From Mycolicibacterium poriferae (lineage in GTDB: Bacteria > Actinomycetota > Actinomycetes > Mycobacteriales > Mycobacteriaceae): DNA of 64,000 nucleotides. Shown here in pieces: positions 27,515-36,817 of this stretch. Numbering within the stretch: position 1 is the first letter of the stretch; each line of letters starts with the position of its first letter. Position numbers and translations under genes: made by a program. The notes beneath the pieces were generated by a model. The model worked only from the letters and a program-made list of their open reading frames with translations, did not search any database and was not told where the DNA came from. The DNA is taken from assembly GCF_010728325.1 (NCBI RefSeq), contig NZ_AP022570.1, forward strand, positions 930,001-994,000. The letters are read 5' to 3'.

Positions 27515-28384
27515 GTGCGAGCTAATGCTGTCGAGCTGACTGCAGAGTCGGCCTGGTTCCTCGCCGAGAAGCTCGGCGCCGGAACGTTTCCGTGGGTGCT
27601 GGCCATCACCCCGCCCTACGGCGACGAGGTGCGGCGGGTGCACTTCGAGCGTGACCGCATCTCGGAGCTGACCGGGTTGGGCGTGATGAACGCCGACGGG
27701 AACGTCGATCCTTCGGTTGCGCAATGGATCCGGTTGGTGTGCCGGCCCGCGCGGTGGCTCGAGCTCCGATTCGTCGCGGGCCGCGGCGAGATGTTGCGCG
27801 GCTTCGTGGCCCGCGGCGGGGCGGGCACGGTGGTCGCGTTGCGCAGTGCAGCACTGGTCACGTTCACGGCGATGGAGATCGACCACCCCGAGGCGCTGGT
27901 GCCGGTGCTGACGGTCGGGTTGTCCGGGCAGCGGTCCGCGCGTTTCGAGGAGTTCTCGTTGCCTGCGCACATCGGCGCCAAGGCCGACGAGCGGATCCGC
28001 AACGGCGCCTCGGTGCACGACATGCTCGACCATCTCGGTATCCCCGCATCCGCGCGTCCCGTGGTGGTGGCCGCGTTCGACGGGGACCGCAGCTACGTCG
28101 AGATCGTGGCCGGCCAGCACCGCGACGGTCACCGCGTCAGTACCGACGTCGGCGTCAGCGTCGTCGACACCACGGTCGGTCGGGTGCTGGTCAGCCCGAC
28201 CAGAGCATTCGACGGCCAGTGGGTGTCCACCTTCTCCGCCGGCAACCCCGCCGCGGTCGCCGCCGCCGTGGAGCGCCTGAACGCCGAGTTGCCCGACGGA
28301 CCCTGGTTTCCCCGCCGCGGCGGCACCCGAGACTTCGACGTCCCCATCCGTGAAAGAGAAGAGCAATGTCAAACCCGGTCGTAG
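27515..28384 (+). CDS. espG3: ESX-3 cytosolic chaperone EspG3
   Basis: A 289-residue EspG protein, the cytosolic chaperone that binds the tip of the PPE partner of PE-PPE dimers and keeps it soluble for ESX-3. Family features include '[26 protein letters not shown]' at the N-terminus and the C-terminal '[20 protein letters not shown]'. GTG start 10 bp after esxH. The 3' end overlaps eccD3 by 19 bp. Confidence 0.94.
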   Translation: MRANAVELTAESAWFLAEKLGAGTFPWVLAITPPYGDEVRRVHFERDRISELTGLGVMNADGNVDPSVAQWIRLVCRPARWLELRFVAGRGEMLRGFVARGGAGTVVALRSAALVTFTAMEIDHPEALVPVLTVGLSGQRSARFEEFSLPAHIGAKADERIRNGASVHDMLDHLGIPASARPVVVAAFDGDRSYVEIVAGQHRDGHRVSTDVGVSVVDTTVGRVLVSPTRAFDGQWVSTFSAGNPAAVAAAVERLNAELPDGPWFPRRGGTRDFDVPIREREEQCQTRS

Positions 28385-29820
28385 ACGGAACAAACGGCGC
28401 GGCGCTGTCGACCGCGTCGCCCGAGAACATGAGGATGCCGATCGTGCGGATCGCGGTGTTCGGCAGTGGCCGGATCACCGAGGTCGCTCTGCCCGCCGAA
28501 CTGCCGCTGCGCGAGATCATCCCGGCGGTGCAGCGCCTGGTGTCGCCGAACGACGACCCCACCGACACGGCCCAGCAACTGAGCCTGGCCCCGATCGGCG
28601 GGGCCCCGTTCAGCCGCGACGCGACGCTGAACACGGTCGGTGTGGTCGACGGCGACCTCCTTGCGCTGCAGCCGGTTCCACCCGGCCCGTCCGCACCTCG
28701 GCTGGTCGAGGACATCGCCGACGCCGCGATGATCTTCTCGGCGGCGCGGGAACGGCCGTGGGGGGTGGACCACATCCGGCGTGCCGCGGCGCTGGCGGTC
28801 ATCGCGCTGATCGTCGCCGCCACGGGTGTCTCGATCGTGCACCGGGTCGTCACCGGAACGGCCTACGGTGTGTTCGCCGTCAGCGCGGTCGCGGTGGGCG
28901 CGGTGCTCGGCACGTTGTTGAGCAGAACCGGGTCGCCGCGGTTGGCGACCGCCCTGGCCGTGGCCGCGCTGCCCCCGATCGCCGCTGCGTTCGCGCTGGC
29001 GGTGCCGGGTGATTTCGGCGCCGCGCAGGTGTTGCTCGCCGCCGCAGGGGTGGCGGCGTGGTCGGTCATCAGCATCACCGTGGGGCAGCGTGCCATCGCC
29101 GTGTTCACCGCCGCCGCGGCGACGGCGTTGACGGTGGCCGCGGCGGCCGCTGCGGTATCGCTGTGGACGTTGTCACCGGTGGCCGTGGGGTGCGGGCTGA
29201 TCCTGGTCGCGCTGGTGATCACCGTGCAGGCCGCGCAGTTGTCGGCGATGTGCGCGCGGCTGCCGGTCCCGGTCATCCCCGCTCCCGGAGACCCCACGCC
29301 GTCGGCGCTTCCGCTGCGGGTGCTCGAAGACCTGCCCCGCCGCATCCGGGTCGGTGACTTCCACCAGACAGGGTTCATCGCTGCCGGTGTGCTGCTGGCC
29401 GTGACGGGTTCGCTGGCGGTGCTGTGGCCGGCCGTCACCGGAGAGGGCGCGGTGTCACCGTGGGCGTGGTACCTCGTCGTGGCCAGCGCCGTTGCCGCCG
29501 CGCTGCGGGCCCGGGTGTGGGACTCCGCGCCGTGCAAGGCGTGGCTGCTCGGCCATCCCTACCTGATCACCACCGCGCTGGTGGTGGGGTTCACCGCCGC
29601 CGGGGAGTACACCGCGATGTGGTGGTCGCTGGCGGTCCTGGTGACCCTGGCGGCGGCCTGGGTGGTAGTCGCGCTGAACCCGGGCATCGCCGAGCCGGCA
29701 ACCTACTCGCTGCCGATGCGCCGGCTGCTCGGTTTCCTCGCGTCCGCCCTCGACGCCTCGGTGATCCCGGTGATGGCCTACCTGGTGGGGCTGTTCACCT
29801 GGGCACTCAACGGGTTCTGA
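28366..29820 (+). CDS. eccD3: ESX-3 membrane channel protein EccD3
   Basis: A 484-residue protein with an N-terminal ubiquitin-like domain (residues about 22-105, '[25 protein letters not shown]') followed by about eleven hydrophobic helices from residue 140 to the end. EccD dimers form the membrane vestibule of the type VII complex. ATG 28366 lies inside espG3, preceded by the purine-rich AGAGAAGAG. Ends 3 bp before mycP3. Confidence 0.94.
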   Translation: MSNPVVDGTNGAALSTASPENMRMPIVRIAVFGSGRITEVALPAELPLREIIPAVQRLVSPNDDPTDTAQQLSLAPIGGAPFSRDATLNTVGVVDGDLLALQPVPPGPSAPRLVEDIADAAMIFSAARERPWGVDHIRRAAALAVIALIVAATGVSIVHRVVTGTAYGVFAVSAVAVGAVLGTLLSRTGSPRLATALAVAALPPIAAAFALAVPGDFGAAQVLLAAAGVAAWSVISITVGQRAIAVFTAAAATALTVAAAAAAVSLWTLSPVAVGCGLILVALVITVQAAQLSAMCARLPVPVIPAPGDPTPSALPLRVLEDLPRRIRVGDFHQTGFIAAGVLLAVTGSLAVLWPAVTGEGAVSPWAWYLVVASAVAAALRARVWDSAPCKAWLLGHPYLITTALVVGFTAAGEYTAMWWSLAVLVTLAAAWVVVALNPGIAEPATYSLPMRRLLGFLASALDASVIPVMAYLVGLFTWALNGF

Positions 29821-29823
29821 GCG

Positions 29824-31212
29824 ATGATCGCCCTTTCAGCGCCCACCCGGGCGGGCGTGGTTGCGACGGCCCTGGCGCTGCTCGCGGTCAGCGGCGCACC
29901 CGCCGTGGCGGTCGCGCCGCCGCAGGTCGACCCGCAGGCCACCCCGCCGGCGGGCAGCGCGGGCCCGGTCGAGCCGATGGCCCAGCGCAGTGACTGCACA
30001 GCCACCGGTGTGCTGCCCGGCACCGAACCCGGTGCGGTCACCGCGAGCCAGGCGTCGCTCGGCCTGCCCGAGGCGTGGCAACACAGCCGCGGTGACGGGC
30101 AGCTGGTCGCAGTCCTCGACACCGGCGTGACCCCCGGGCCCCGGCTGCCCGTCGTCGAGGCGGGCGGCGACTTCGTCGCCGACACCGACGGCCTGACCGA
30201 CTGCGACGGGCACGGCACGCTCGTCGCGGGTCTGATCGCGGGACAGCCCGGTCCCGACGGGTTCTCGGGTGTGGCGCCCGGTGCGCAGCTGCTGTCCATC
30301 CGGCAGAGCTCGGCGCACTACGCGCCGCGGAACCTCGGTGACGATCCCGCCCTGGCGCAGGCGGTGGTGGCGGTCGACACGTTGGCGCGCGCTGTGGTGC
30401 GCGCCGCTGACCAGGGGGCGCGGGTCATCACGATCGCGGTCGCGACGTGTATCCCGGCCGGGGCCGACGTCGATCAGAGCGCGCTGGGTGCTGCGTTGCG
30501 CTACGCCGCCGTCGACAAGGATGCGGTGATCGTGGCAGCCGCCGGCGACACCTCACGCGGAATGTCCACTGGCGCAGCGTGTGACAGCAATCCGCTTGGT
30601 GATGCCGCGCGGCCGGGTGATCCCCGGAACTGGGACAGCGCCACGACGCTGTCGGTGCCGTCGTGGTGGCAGCCCTACGTACTCTCGGTGGGCGCCGTGG
30701 GGCCCGGCGGACAGGCCACGTCGTTCACGATGGCCGGACCCTGGGTGGGGGTGGCGGCACCCGGTGAGGGCATCTCCTCGGTCAGCAACGCCGAGGGGGG
30801 CGGGCTGGCCAACGGTATGCCGGACAATCAGGAGGGGCTGGCGCCGATCAGCGGCACGGGCTATGCCGCCGCGTACGTCTCCGGTGTCGCGGCGTTGGTG
30901 CGCAGCCGATTTCCCGATCTGAGCGCCCGGCAGGTCATCGACCGGATCACGGCGACCGCGCACGGGGCCGCCCGTGCCCCGTCCAACCTGGTCGGTGCGG
31001 GCAGCATCGATCCTGTCGCGGCGCTGACCTGGAATGTGCCCGCCGCTGCGGACACCGATCCCGCGGCGGTCCGTGAGATCGCGGCGCCGCTTCCACCGCC
31101 ACCGCCCGACCCCACCCCACGAATCATCGCCTTCACCGGAGCGGGCGTGCTGGCGCTGCTGGTGATCGTCACTCTCGTGATGAGCAGAACACGGAAGGAC
31201 ACCACGCCATGA
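29824..31212 (+). CDS. mycP3: ESX-3 mycosin MycP3, apparently a pseudoprotease
   Basis: A 462-residue subtilisin-like mycosin. Signal peptide (1 to about 30), subtilase domain, Pro-rich linker, C-terminal transmembrane helix (about 432-455) and a short basic tail. Asp99 ('AVLDTGV') and His130 ('DGHGTLVAG') of the triad are present. The catalytic Ser position in the GTS motif is Gly346 ('SGTGYAAAYVSG', codon GGC 30859-30861). The oxyanion-hole Asn is Asp242 ('AAAGDTS', codon GAC 30547-30549). The frame is intact, both disulfide cysteine pairs are present, and the flanks match MycP3 of M. tuberculosis, which has GTSY and AGNT as I recall it. Mycosins are needed to stabilise the ESX complex independently of proteolysis, so the protein may still be structural. 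Overlaps eccE3 by ATGA. Confidence 0.93.
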   Translation: MIALSAPTRAGVVATALALLAVSGAPAVAVAPPQVDPQATPPAGSAGPVEPMAQRSDCTATGVLPGTEPGAVTASQASLGLPEAWQHSRGDGQLVAVLDTGVTPGPRLPVVEAGGDFVADTDGLTDCDGHGTLVAGLIAGQPGPDGFSGVAPGAQLLSIRQSSAHYAPRNLGDDPALAQAVVAVDTLARAVVRAADQGARVITIAVATCIPAGADVDQSALGAALRYAAVDKDAVIVAAAGDTSRGMSTGAACDSNPLGDAARPGDPRNWDSATTLSVPSWWQPYVLSVGAVGPGGQATSFTMAGPWVGVAAPGEGISSVSNAEGGGLANGMPDNQEGLAPISGTGYAAAYVSGVAALVRSRFPDLSARQVIDRITATAHGAARAPSNLVGAGSIDPVAALTWNVPAAADTDPAAVREIAAPLPPPPPDPTPRIIAFTGAGVLALLVIVTLVMSRTRKDTTP

Positions 31213-32132
31213 GCGTTCGTCTCAGTCTTGCGCTGCTGGTGGGGATCCCCGCCGCGCTGGCCTACCCGTGGGATTCGGTCGCTGACCGCTGGCTACTCGG
31301 GATCGCCGTCGGTATCGTCGTCATCGTGTTCGCCTGGTGGCGAGGGCATTTCGTGACGACGCTGATCGCCCGCCGCGTCGCGATGTGGCGCCGCCGCAGT
31401 GGAGGCGCCGAGGGCACCCATCATTCCTCGGAGCACACCACGGTGACCCTCGAGGTCTCTGCACGCGAGCAGCAGAACCTGCCGATCGATCTGATCGCCG
31501 GCTACCTCGACCGGTACGGACTGCGCTTCGACAAGGTTCGCGTCACCGCGCGCGACCGCGACGGCGTGCGCACCACCTGGGTGGGGCTGACCCTCGGCGC
31601 CGTCGACAACGTCGCCGCGCTGTCGGCGCGCTCATCGCGAATCCCGCTGCAGGACACGGCCGAGGTCGCCGCACGCAGACTCGCCGACCATCTTCGGGAG
31701 TCGGGATTCGAGGTCATTACCACCGACACCGTCGAACCCGTCACTGCCGCACAGGCGAAAGAGACGTGGCGCTCCATCGCCGACGAGCGAGGACATCTGG
31801 CGGCCTACCGGATCACCGTCGACGAGGCACTGACCGACACGCTGCAGGCCGTCTGGTCGCTCGGGGCGGCAGAGACGTGGACGGCCCTGGAACTCAGCGG
31901 CAGCAGAGCCGATCCCACGCTCGTGGCGGCGTGCGTGCTGCGCACCGCCGATCAGCCGGGCGCACAAGCGCCGATGGCCGGACTGACGGCGGAGAACGGG
32001 CTGCACGGCGTCGTGACCGCAGCGTTGTCGCCGACCTGCGATCGCCGGCTTCCGGGCCGTCCGGTCACCGTCTCGACGCACAGGCTGTCGCAACTGGATT
32101 GGCCGGCCGGTGCCCAGCTCAGTCGAACATGA
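31209..32132 (+). CDS. eccE3: ESX-3 membrane complex protein EccE3
   Basis: A 307-residue protein with two N-terminal transmembrane helices (about 4-20 and 28-45) and a cytosolic C-terminal domain, the usual EccE layout. It sits at the periphery of the ESX membrane complex. ATG 31209 overlaps the mycP3 stop. Last gene of the ESX-3 operon; its 3' end overlaps the convergent hydrolase gene by 14 bp. Confidence 0.93.
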   Translation: MSVRLSLALLVGIPAALAYPWDSVADRWLLGIAVGIVVIVFAWWRGHFVTTLIARRVAMWRRRSGGAEGTHHSSEHTTVTLEVSAREQQNLPIDLIAGYLDRYGLRFDKVRVTARDRDGVRTTWVGLTLGAVDNVAALSARSSRIPLQDTAEVAARRLADHLRESGFEVITTDTVEPVTAAQAKETWRSIADERGHLAAYRITVDEALTDTLQAVWSLGAAETWTALELSGSRADPTLVAACVLRTADQPGAQAPMAGLTAENGLHGVVTAALSPTCDRRLPGRPVTVSTHRLSQLDWPAGAQLSRT

Positions 32133-33318
32133 ACTCACCGAGGAACCGCGTCATCCGGCGCAGGTAGTCCGGCTGGCTCACATGCAGCACGTGGTTGCCG
32201 GGGAACCAGTGGAACGCACAGTGATCCCAGTGTTTCCACAGCATCTCGGCCTGCTCGGGCGGCGCGAGCCGGTCACCCAGACCGGCGATTATCAGCCGCC
32301 GGTCCTTGGCGGGTATCGGGCGGTAGTTCAGCGGTGAGGAGTACATCGTCGCCGCGTCGACCAGCGCTGAGTCGGTGCCCGCGAGCCGGTCGCGCAGCGC
32401 GACCACCTTGTTGGCCGGAAACCACTCGTCGACGGTGCGGTCGGGAGTGACCACAGGAACGTTCGGGATGACCGCCTGGATGCGGTCGTCGACGCTGGCG
32501 ATCAGTGCCGAGGTGTAACCGCCCAGCGACATGCCCGTCAGCGCGATGCGGTCGACGCCGGTGAACTCGAGATAGTCCAGCACGGAACGGAAATCGTGCA
32601 CCGCCTGCGCCATGGCCTCGGCGAAGCCGGAGAACCCGTGCGCGAAGTATCCGTAACCGCTGAACGGCGAGTACTTCTCGGCGCGGCGGCCGTGGAACGG
32701 CAGGGTGTAGAGCATGACGTCGTAGCCGGAGCGGTAGAACCACGGCAGCGAGAAGAACATGCCGTTGAACAGGTAGGCCGAGCCCATGAAGCCGTGGATG
32801 ACGCACAGGGTCGGGCGCGGACCGTCGTGATGGCGCCAGTGCTGGGCATGCACCACGTTGTTTCGCACATAGCCCCGGCACCGATCCCGCAGCGCGGGAT
32901 TGACGGCCTGGAATGTGCTGTGGAACCGCAGGTTACGAACGTTTCCGTGAGCGAACCACTCGGCGACCGGGTTGGCCGCCCGCGACGACACCCGCGGTGG
33001 TTCGGTCGGCGCCGGGAATGCCCGGTGCGGGTCCGCGGCCGCCGCCAGCTCGGCGTAGAACTCCAGGTGCTCACGCTCGGCGCGGGACTGCGAGCTGCGC
33101 AGTGCCCCGGCGACCGTGGGCACCATCGTGGCGCTCAGCAGCGAGGCGATGGAGGTACGCAACGCCAGATCGGCCAGTGCCGACGAATCCACCAGCAACC
33201 GTTGCCGTGTTGTCAGGTCGGCGCGGCGCGGCAGGCCGCGTGCCGTCGCATCGGCTCCGGGAACGTCCGGAACGGGGATGGGCGGTTCCGGCAGGGGCTC
33301 GGGCTCCACCCTTGGCAT
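32119..33318 (-). CDS. Alpha/beta-hydrolase family protein (Rv0293c family)
   Basis: A 399-residue protein from ATG 33318 (the frame runs 8 codons further upstream, without a better start). A long N-terminal helical region (about 1-150) precedes an alpha/beta-hydrolase core: '[14 protein letters not shown]' (oxyanion loop), '[16 protein letters not shown]' (GMSLG nucleophile elbow), and '[16 protein letters not shown]', with the likely catalytic His. Length and position next to ESX-3 and tam fit Rv0293c. Substrate unknown. Confidence 0.85.
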   Translation of the reverse strand: MPRVEPEPLPEPPIPVPDVPGADATARGLPRRADLTTRQRLLVDSSALADLALRTSIASLLSATMVPTVAGALRSSQSRAEREHLEFYAELAAAADPHRAFPAPTEPPRVSSRAANPVAEWFAHGNVRNLRFHSTFQAVNPALRDRCRGYVRNNVVHAQHWRHHDGPRPTLCVIHGFMGSAYLFNGMFFSLPWFYRSGYDVMLYTLPFHGRRAEKYSPFSGYGYFAHGFSGFAEAMAQAVHDFRSVLDYLEFTGVDRIALTGMSLGGYTSALIASVDDRIQAVIPNVPVVTPDRTVDEWFPANKVVALRDRLAGTDSALVDAATMYSSPLNYRPIPAKDRRLIIAGLGDRLAPPEQAEMLWKHWDHCAFHWFPGNHVLHVSQPDYLRRMTRFLGEFMFD

Positions 33319-33349
33319 GCTAACGCTCGACACGGGCCACACTGGTGTG

Positions 33350-34111
33350 GTGTGGCATCCCGAGAGTTATCTGGCCTTCGCCGACGAACGGGGTCGGCCG
33401 TTCGTCGACCTGCTGACCAGGGTCGGTGCCGATGGGCCGCGCCGGGTGGTCGACCTCGGCTGTGGCCCCGGCAACCTGACCGAGGCGTTGGCGCGCCGCT
33501 GGCCCGACGCGGAGATCGAGGCGTGGGACTCCTCGCCGGAGATGGTCGACGCCGCCCGCACCCGGGGCATCGATGCCCGCGTCGGTGACGTGCGGAGCTG
33601 GACGCCCGCGCTCGACACCGACGTCGTGGTGTGCAACGCCGTTCTGCACTGGTTGCCCGAGCATCCGGACCTGCTGGTCCGCTGGGCGGGTCTGCTTGCG
33701 GCGGGGTCGTGGATCGCAGTCCAGGTGCCCGGGAACTTCGACGCGCCGTCGCATCGGGCGGTGCGTGAGGTCGCGGGCCGGGCGCACTGGTCGCCCACAC
33801 TGGCCGGCGCCGCACTCGGCGACGACGCGGTGCGCACCCCCGCGGAGTATGCCGGTCTGCTCGCCGACGCGGGGTGCGCGGTCGACGCGTGGGAGACGAC
33901 GTACGTGCACCGCCTGCGCGGACCCGACCCGGTGTTGCACTGGATCGCCGGCACAGCGCTGCGCCCGGTGCGCAGACTGCTCGACGACGCCGCGTGGGCG
34001 CGGTTCAACGCCGAGCTGATCCCGCTGCTGGACGCGGCGCACCCGGCTCGCGCGGACGGCACCACGTTCTTCCCGTTCCGGCGGGTGTTCGTGGTCGCCC
34101 GGGTGGAGTAG
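33350..34111 (+). CDS. tam: Trans-aconitate 2-methyltransferase
   Basis: A 253-residue SAM-dependent methyltransferase: '[20 protein letters not shown]' (motif I), '[14 protein letters not shown]' (acidic loop binding the ribose), '[19 protein letters not shown]', and C-terminal '[14 protein letters not shown]'. These match trans-aconitate methyltransferase, which methylates and detoxifies spontaneously formed trans-aconitate. GTG 33350 gives '[10 protein letters not shown]', aligned with the start of Rv0294; GTG 33347 is equally possible. Divergent from the hydrolase across 31 bp. Confidence 0.88.
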   Translation: MWHPESYLAFADERGRPFVDLLTRVGADGPRRVVDLGCGPGNLTEALARRWPDAEIEAWDSSPEMVDAARTRGIDARVGDVRSWTPALDTDVVVCNAVLHWLPEHPDLLVRWAGLLAAGSWIAVQVPGNFDAPSHRAVREVAGRAHWSPTLAGAALGDDAVRTPAEYAGLLADAGCAVDAWETTYVHRLRGPDPVLHWIAGTALRPVRRLLDDAAWARFNAELIPLLDAAHPARADGTTFFPFRRVFVVARVE

Positions 34112-34122
34112 CCGCGGGAGGC

Positions 34123-34959
34123 TCAGCGCCGCCACACCCCTGTCGCCGCGCTGCGCAGCACGTAGTCCTCGAACGTGCGCGCAGGGCGGCCCAGCACGGT
34201 CGTCACTCCGTCGGTGGGATCGGCCAGCACGCCACGCTGCATCATCACGAACATCTCGGCGATGTGATGCGCGTCCTGCTCGGTCAGACCCTCGCGGACC
34301 AGAGCCTCGGTGTATTCGGAGGGCGAGATCGACCGGTAGTCAACGGGAATCTGGGCAGCCAGCGAGATCAACTCGGCCGCCTCGGAGAAGGTGATCGCGC
34401 GCGGGCCGCTGAGCTCGTAGATCTTCCCGGCGTGCTGCCCCGGTTGCGTCAGCACGGCGGCGGCGGCGTCGGCGACGTCCTCGATGTCGATGAACGGCTC
34501 GCACACGCCGTCTGCGGGCAGGGCCAGCTCCCCTGCGAGCACCGGTGCGTACCAGAGCTCTTCGCTGAAATTCTGCGCGAAGTTGTTGGGACGCAGCACC
34601 GTCCACTCGAGCGCAGAAGAACGCACCGCCGACTCGGCGTCGCGCATCTCCAGGCCGAACGTGGTGTCTCCCCACGTGTCGGCGCCGCGGCCGGACAGCA
34701 GCACCACCCGCTTCACGCCCGCGGACTCGGCCCGGGCGACGAACTCGTACGCCGGTCCGGGCGTGCCGGGCGCCACCATGTACACCGCGGCGACGCCGCG
34801 CAGCGCCGGGTCCCAGGTGGTCGGGTCCGACCAGTCGAACGGCGTCCGGCTCGATCGTGACGCGGCGCGCACCGGGACACGATGCATCCGCAGTCGGGCG
34901 GCCACCCGCCGGCCGGTCTTGCCAGTAGCCCCCAGAACGAGGGCGGTGTCGTTGCTCAT
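34123..34959 (-). CDS. NmrA-like / NAD(P)H-azoreductase-type SDR
   Basis: A 278-residue atypical short-chain dehydrogenase: 'ALVLGATGKTGRRVAARL' (GxTGxxG cofactor site), 'GVAAVYMVAPGTPGP', 'VKRVVLLSGRGAD' and 'WTVLRPNNFAQNF', without the YxxxK catalytic pair. This is the NmrA/ergot-alkaloid-reductase-like group, acting as reductase or redox sensor. ATG 34959 gives the usual 'MSNDTALVLGATG'. Divergent from the AraC gene across an 81-bp promoter region, so that regulator probably controls it. Confidence 0.85.
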   Translation of the reverse strand: MSNDTALVLGATGKTGRRVAARLRMHRVPVRAASRSSRTPFDWSDPTTWDPALRGVAAVYMVAPGTPGPAYEFVARAESAGVKRVVLLSGRGADTWGDTTFGLEMRDAESAVRSSALEWTVLRPNNFAQNFSEELWYAPVLAGELALPADGVCEPFIDIEDVADAAAAVLTQPGQHAGKIYELSGPRAITFSEAAELISLAAQIPVDYRSISPSEYTEALVREGLTEQDAHHIAEMFVMMQRGVLADPTDGVTTVLGRPARTFEDYVLRSAATGVWRR

Positions 34960-35040
34960 GACCCCATTCAATCGGTCTCGATTGGACGATTCCATGGGTA
35001 ATGAGCCGGATCTCCTGTCCATTCGTCTAATCTCGCTTGG

Positions 35041-36027
35041 GTGGACGTGTTTGGTGACCTGTTCCGTGGAGTGCGGGCGCACGGTTCGCTGTTCGGCAGC
35101 TCGGCGCTGACGGCACCGTGGGCGCTGCATTTCGTCGACGGTGCGCCGCTGACGCTGTGCACGGTGCTGGGCGGGTCGGGTTGGATCGTGCCCGACGACA
35201 GCGAGGCGGCGCCGGAGTGGCTCGGCCCGTACGAGACCGTGGTGGTGCGCGGACCGTCGACGTTCACCTTCGTCGACGAGCTCGGTACTCGCGCCGAGCC
35301 GGTGGCGTGCGGTCGGCACTGCGCCACTGTCGAGCAGGGCGGCACGCGCCACCGGCTCGGCTGGAGCGACGGCGGCGGGTCCGGCGCGCCCACCTTGATC
35401 GTCGGGGCTTATCCGGTGCGCGGTGAGATCAGCCGGCGGCTGCTCGACGTGCTCCCCGTCGTGCTGCGGGTGGAGGCCGGCGGCACCGGCGACGCCGTCC
35501 TCGATCACCTCGCCGCCGAGCTCGCCACCGATGTGCCCGGTCAACAGGTCGTGCTGGACCGGTTGCTGGACTGGATGATGGTGTGCACGCTGCGCGAATG
35601 GTTCGACCGGCCCGGGGGTCACCCGCCTGCGTGGTGGGCCGCCCAGCGCGACCCGGTCGCCGGTCGCGCTCTGCAGCTGTTTCACGCTGAACCCGCGGAA
35701 CCGTGGACGGTCGCGACGCTGGCCGAGCGCGTCGGGGTGTCGCGCTCGACGTTGGCCAAACGGTTCACCACGCTGGTCGGTGAGCCGCCGCTGACCTATC
35801 TGACCCGCTGGAGGATGACGTTGGCGGCGGATCTGCTCGTCGAGCAGCCGAGTTCGACCGTCGCCGACGTCGCCGCAGCGGTCGGGTACTCCGATCCATT
35901 CGGGTTCAGCGCCGCGTTCAAACGGGTCCGGCGGGTCAACCCGAGCGAGTTCCGCCGGACGGCGTCGGGGCCGCTGGGTGACGGTGGCCGGGGCTCATTG
36001 GCGGCGGCGGACCGTCGCCGAGTGTGA
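35041..36027 (+). CDS. AraC-family transcriptional regulator with cupin sensor domain
   Basis: A 328-residue protein. The N-terminal part is a cupin_6-type sensor (residues about 1-190, 'DVFGDLFRGVRAHGSLFGS...WALHFVDGAPLTLCTVLGGSGWI'). The C-terminal part is an AraC double helix-turn-helix (about 205-310, 'WTVATLAERVGVSRSTLAKRF' and 'VADVAAAVGYSDPFGFSAAFKR'). GTG start. It probably regulates the divergent NmrA-like gene. The last about 20 residues are encoded by the first unit of a 113-bp tandem duplication that continues into the intergenic region. Confidence 0.88.
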   Translation: MDVFGDLFRGVRAHGSLFGSSALTAPWALHFVDGAPLTLCTVLGGSGWIVPDDSEAAPEWLGPYETVVVRGPSTFTFVDELGTRAEPVACGRHCATVEQGGTRHRLGWSDGGGSGAPTLIVGAYPVRGEISRRLLDVLPVVLRVEAGGTGDAVLDHLAAELATDVPGQQVVLDRLLDWMMVCTLREWFDRPGGHPPAWWAAQRDPVAGRALQLFHAEPAEPWTVATLAERVGVSRSTLAKRFTTLVGEPPLTYLTRWRMTLAADLLVEQPSSTVADVAAAVGYSDPFGFSAAFKRVRRVNPSEFRRTASGPLGDGGRGSLAAADRRRV

Positions 36028-36081
36028 GCCCTGTGCGAAAAATCGGCCCGGGATTCGCAGAGGATTCACACTGGGCGACGG
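36012..36081. repeat. Inverted repeat, copy 1 (28-bp arms, 14-base loop)
   Basis: 36012-36039 pairs with 36054-36081 at 24 of 28 positions. The right arm includes TTCGCAGAGGATTCAC (36054-36069). It lies across the AraC stop codon and could be the terminator for AraC. Confidence 0.85.
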
Positions 36082-36124
36082 GGCCGTTCGGCGACGGTGG
36101 CCGGGGCTCGACGGCGGCGGGGGA

Positions 36125-36194
36125 CCGTCGCCGAGTGTGAACCCTGTGCGAAAATTCGGCCCGGGATTCGCAGAGGATTCACGTTCGGCGTCGG
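36125..36194. repeat. Inverted repeat, copy 2 (28-bp arms, 14-base loop)
   Basis: 36125-36152 pairs with 36167-36194 at 23 of 28 positions. It has drifted from copy 1, yet pairing is mostly kept. It lies between the convergent AraC gene and the Rv0307c-like gene. Confidence 0.85.
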
Positions 36195-36291
36195 GGACCG
36201 GCCGGGCGACGGCGGTGGCCGGGCGCCGGCGGGGGCCGGGCGCCGGCGGCAACGGGGACCTGTCCCCGGCGGCGGAAGCGGCGGCGGACCA

Positions 36292-36774
36292 TCAGGGGTG
36301 GTAGGCGACCCCCACGGCGCGGAACACGAACTCCGGTGGCGCGTCGAACGCCAGCGAGGTGCGGGGCAGCCGATCGATGACGTCGCCGGGGATGTCGGTC
36401 TTGTAGTGCAGCGACAGCTCGCCGGACCAATGCTCGTCGATCTCGGCGACGTCCACGTCGAGCGTGAGGCCGGTCGTCGACAGCTCGGCCTTGACCGCGC
36501 CGGCCTGCGGGTCGTCCCAGCGCAGGTCGATCGTGCGGCCGGCCAGCTTGGGCACCGACGACAGCGTGCCCAGCACGCGTTCCTCGGTGAGCACCAGAGC
36601 GCCGACGTAGCTGGCGATGCTGCCGGACGAGCGAAGGCCGGGTACCGCGCCGTGAAAACGGCGGGTGACCGGGACGTACTCGTCGAAAAACAGGATCCCT
36701 TCGGGTTCGAGTTCGGCCCGTAACGCGCCGGGAAGCCTGCCGATACGGAGCAGCCTGCGGAGGATGACGGCCAT
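36292..36774 (-). CDS. Conserved protein of unknown function (Rv0307c-like)
   Basis: A 160-residue protein without signal peptide or membrane segment. It is rich in beta strands ('GSIASYVGALVLTEERVLGTL', 'TIDLRW', 'LTLDVDVAEIDEHWSGELSLHY'), suggesting a PH-like or beta-barrel fold. No motif identifies a function. ATG 36774. Adjacency to a PAP2 gene and size match Rv0307c-Rv0308 in M. tuberculosis as I recall them. Confidence 0.75.
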   Translation of the reverse strand: MAVILRRLLRIGRLPGALRAELEPEGILFFDEYVPVTRRFHGAVPGLRSSGSIASYVGALVLTEERVLGTLSSVPKLAGRTIDLRWDDPQAGAVKAELSTTGLTLDVDVAEIDEHWSGELSLHYKTDIPGDVIDRLPRTSLAFDAPPEFVFRAVGVAYHP

Positions 36775-36817
36775 TGGTGCACGGTAGCTCAGCCGCCTGA
36801 GTGGTAGTGATGGTCAG

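Larger units (their letters stand above)
35967..36194. repeat. 113-bp tandem duplication
   Basis: The unit starting at GGGGCCG 35967 is repeated from 36080 (period 113 bp) at high identity, and a degraded third start appears at about 36190. Unit one covers the last codons of the AraC gene plus its stop; unit two is wholly intergenic. Each unit ends in a 70-bp inverted repeat (36012-36081 and 36125-36194). No gene is seen in 36028-36291. Confidence 0.88.

Noticed and set aside
29824..31212. mycP3 as a decayed pseudogene or a sequencing error
   Set aside because: The frame is intact from signal peptide to membrane anchor, two separate active-site positions are changed by clean codons, and flanking residues are conserved. 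A random error would not explain both. Read-level confirmation is still listed as a check.
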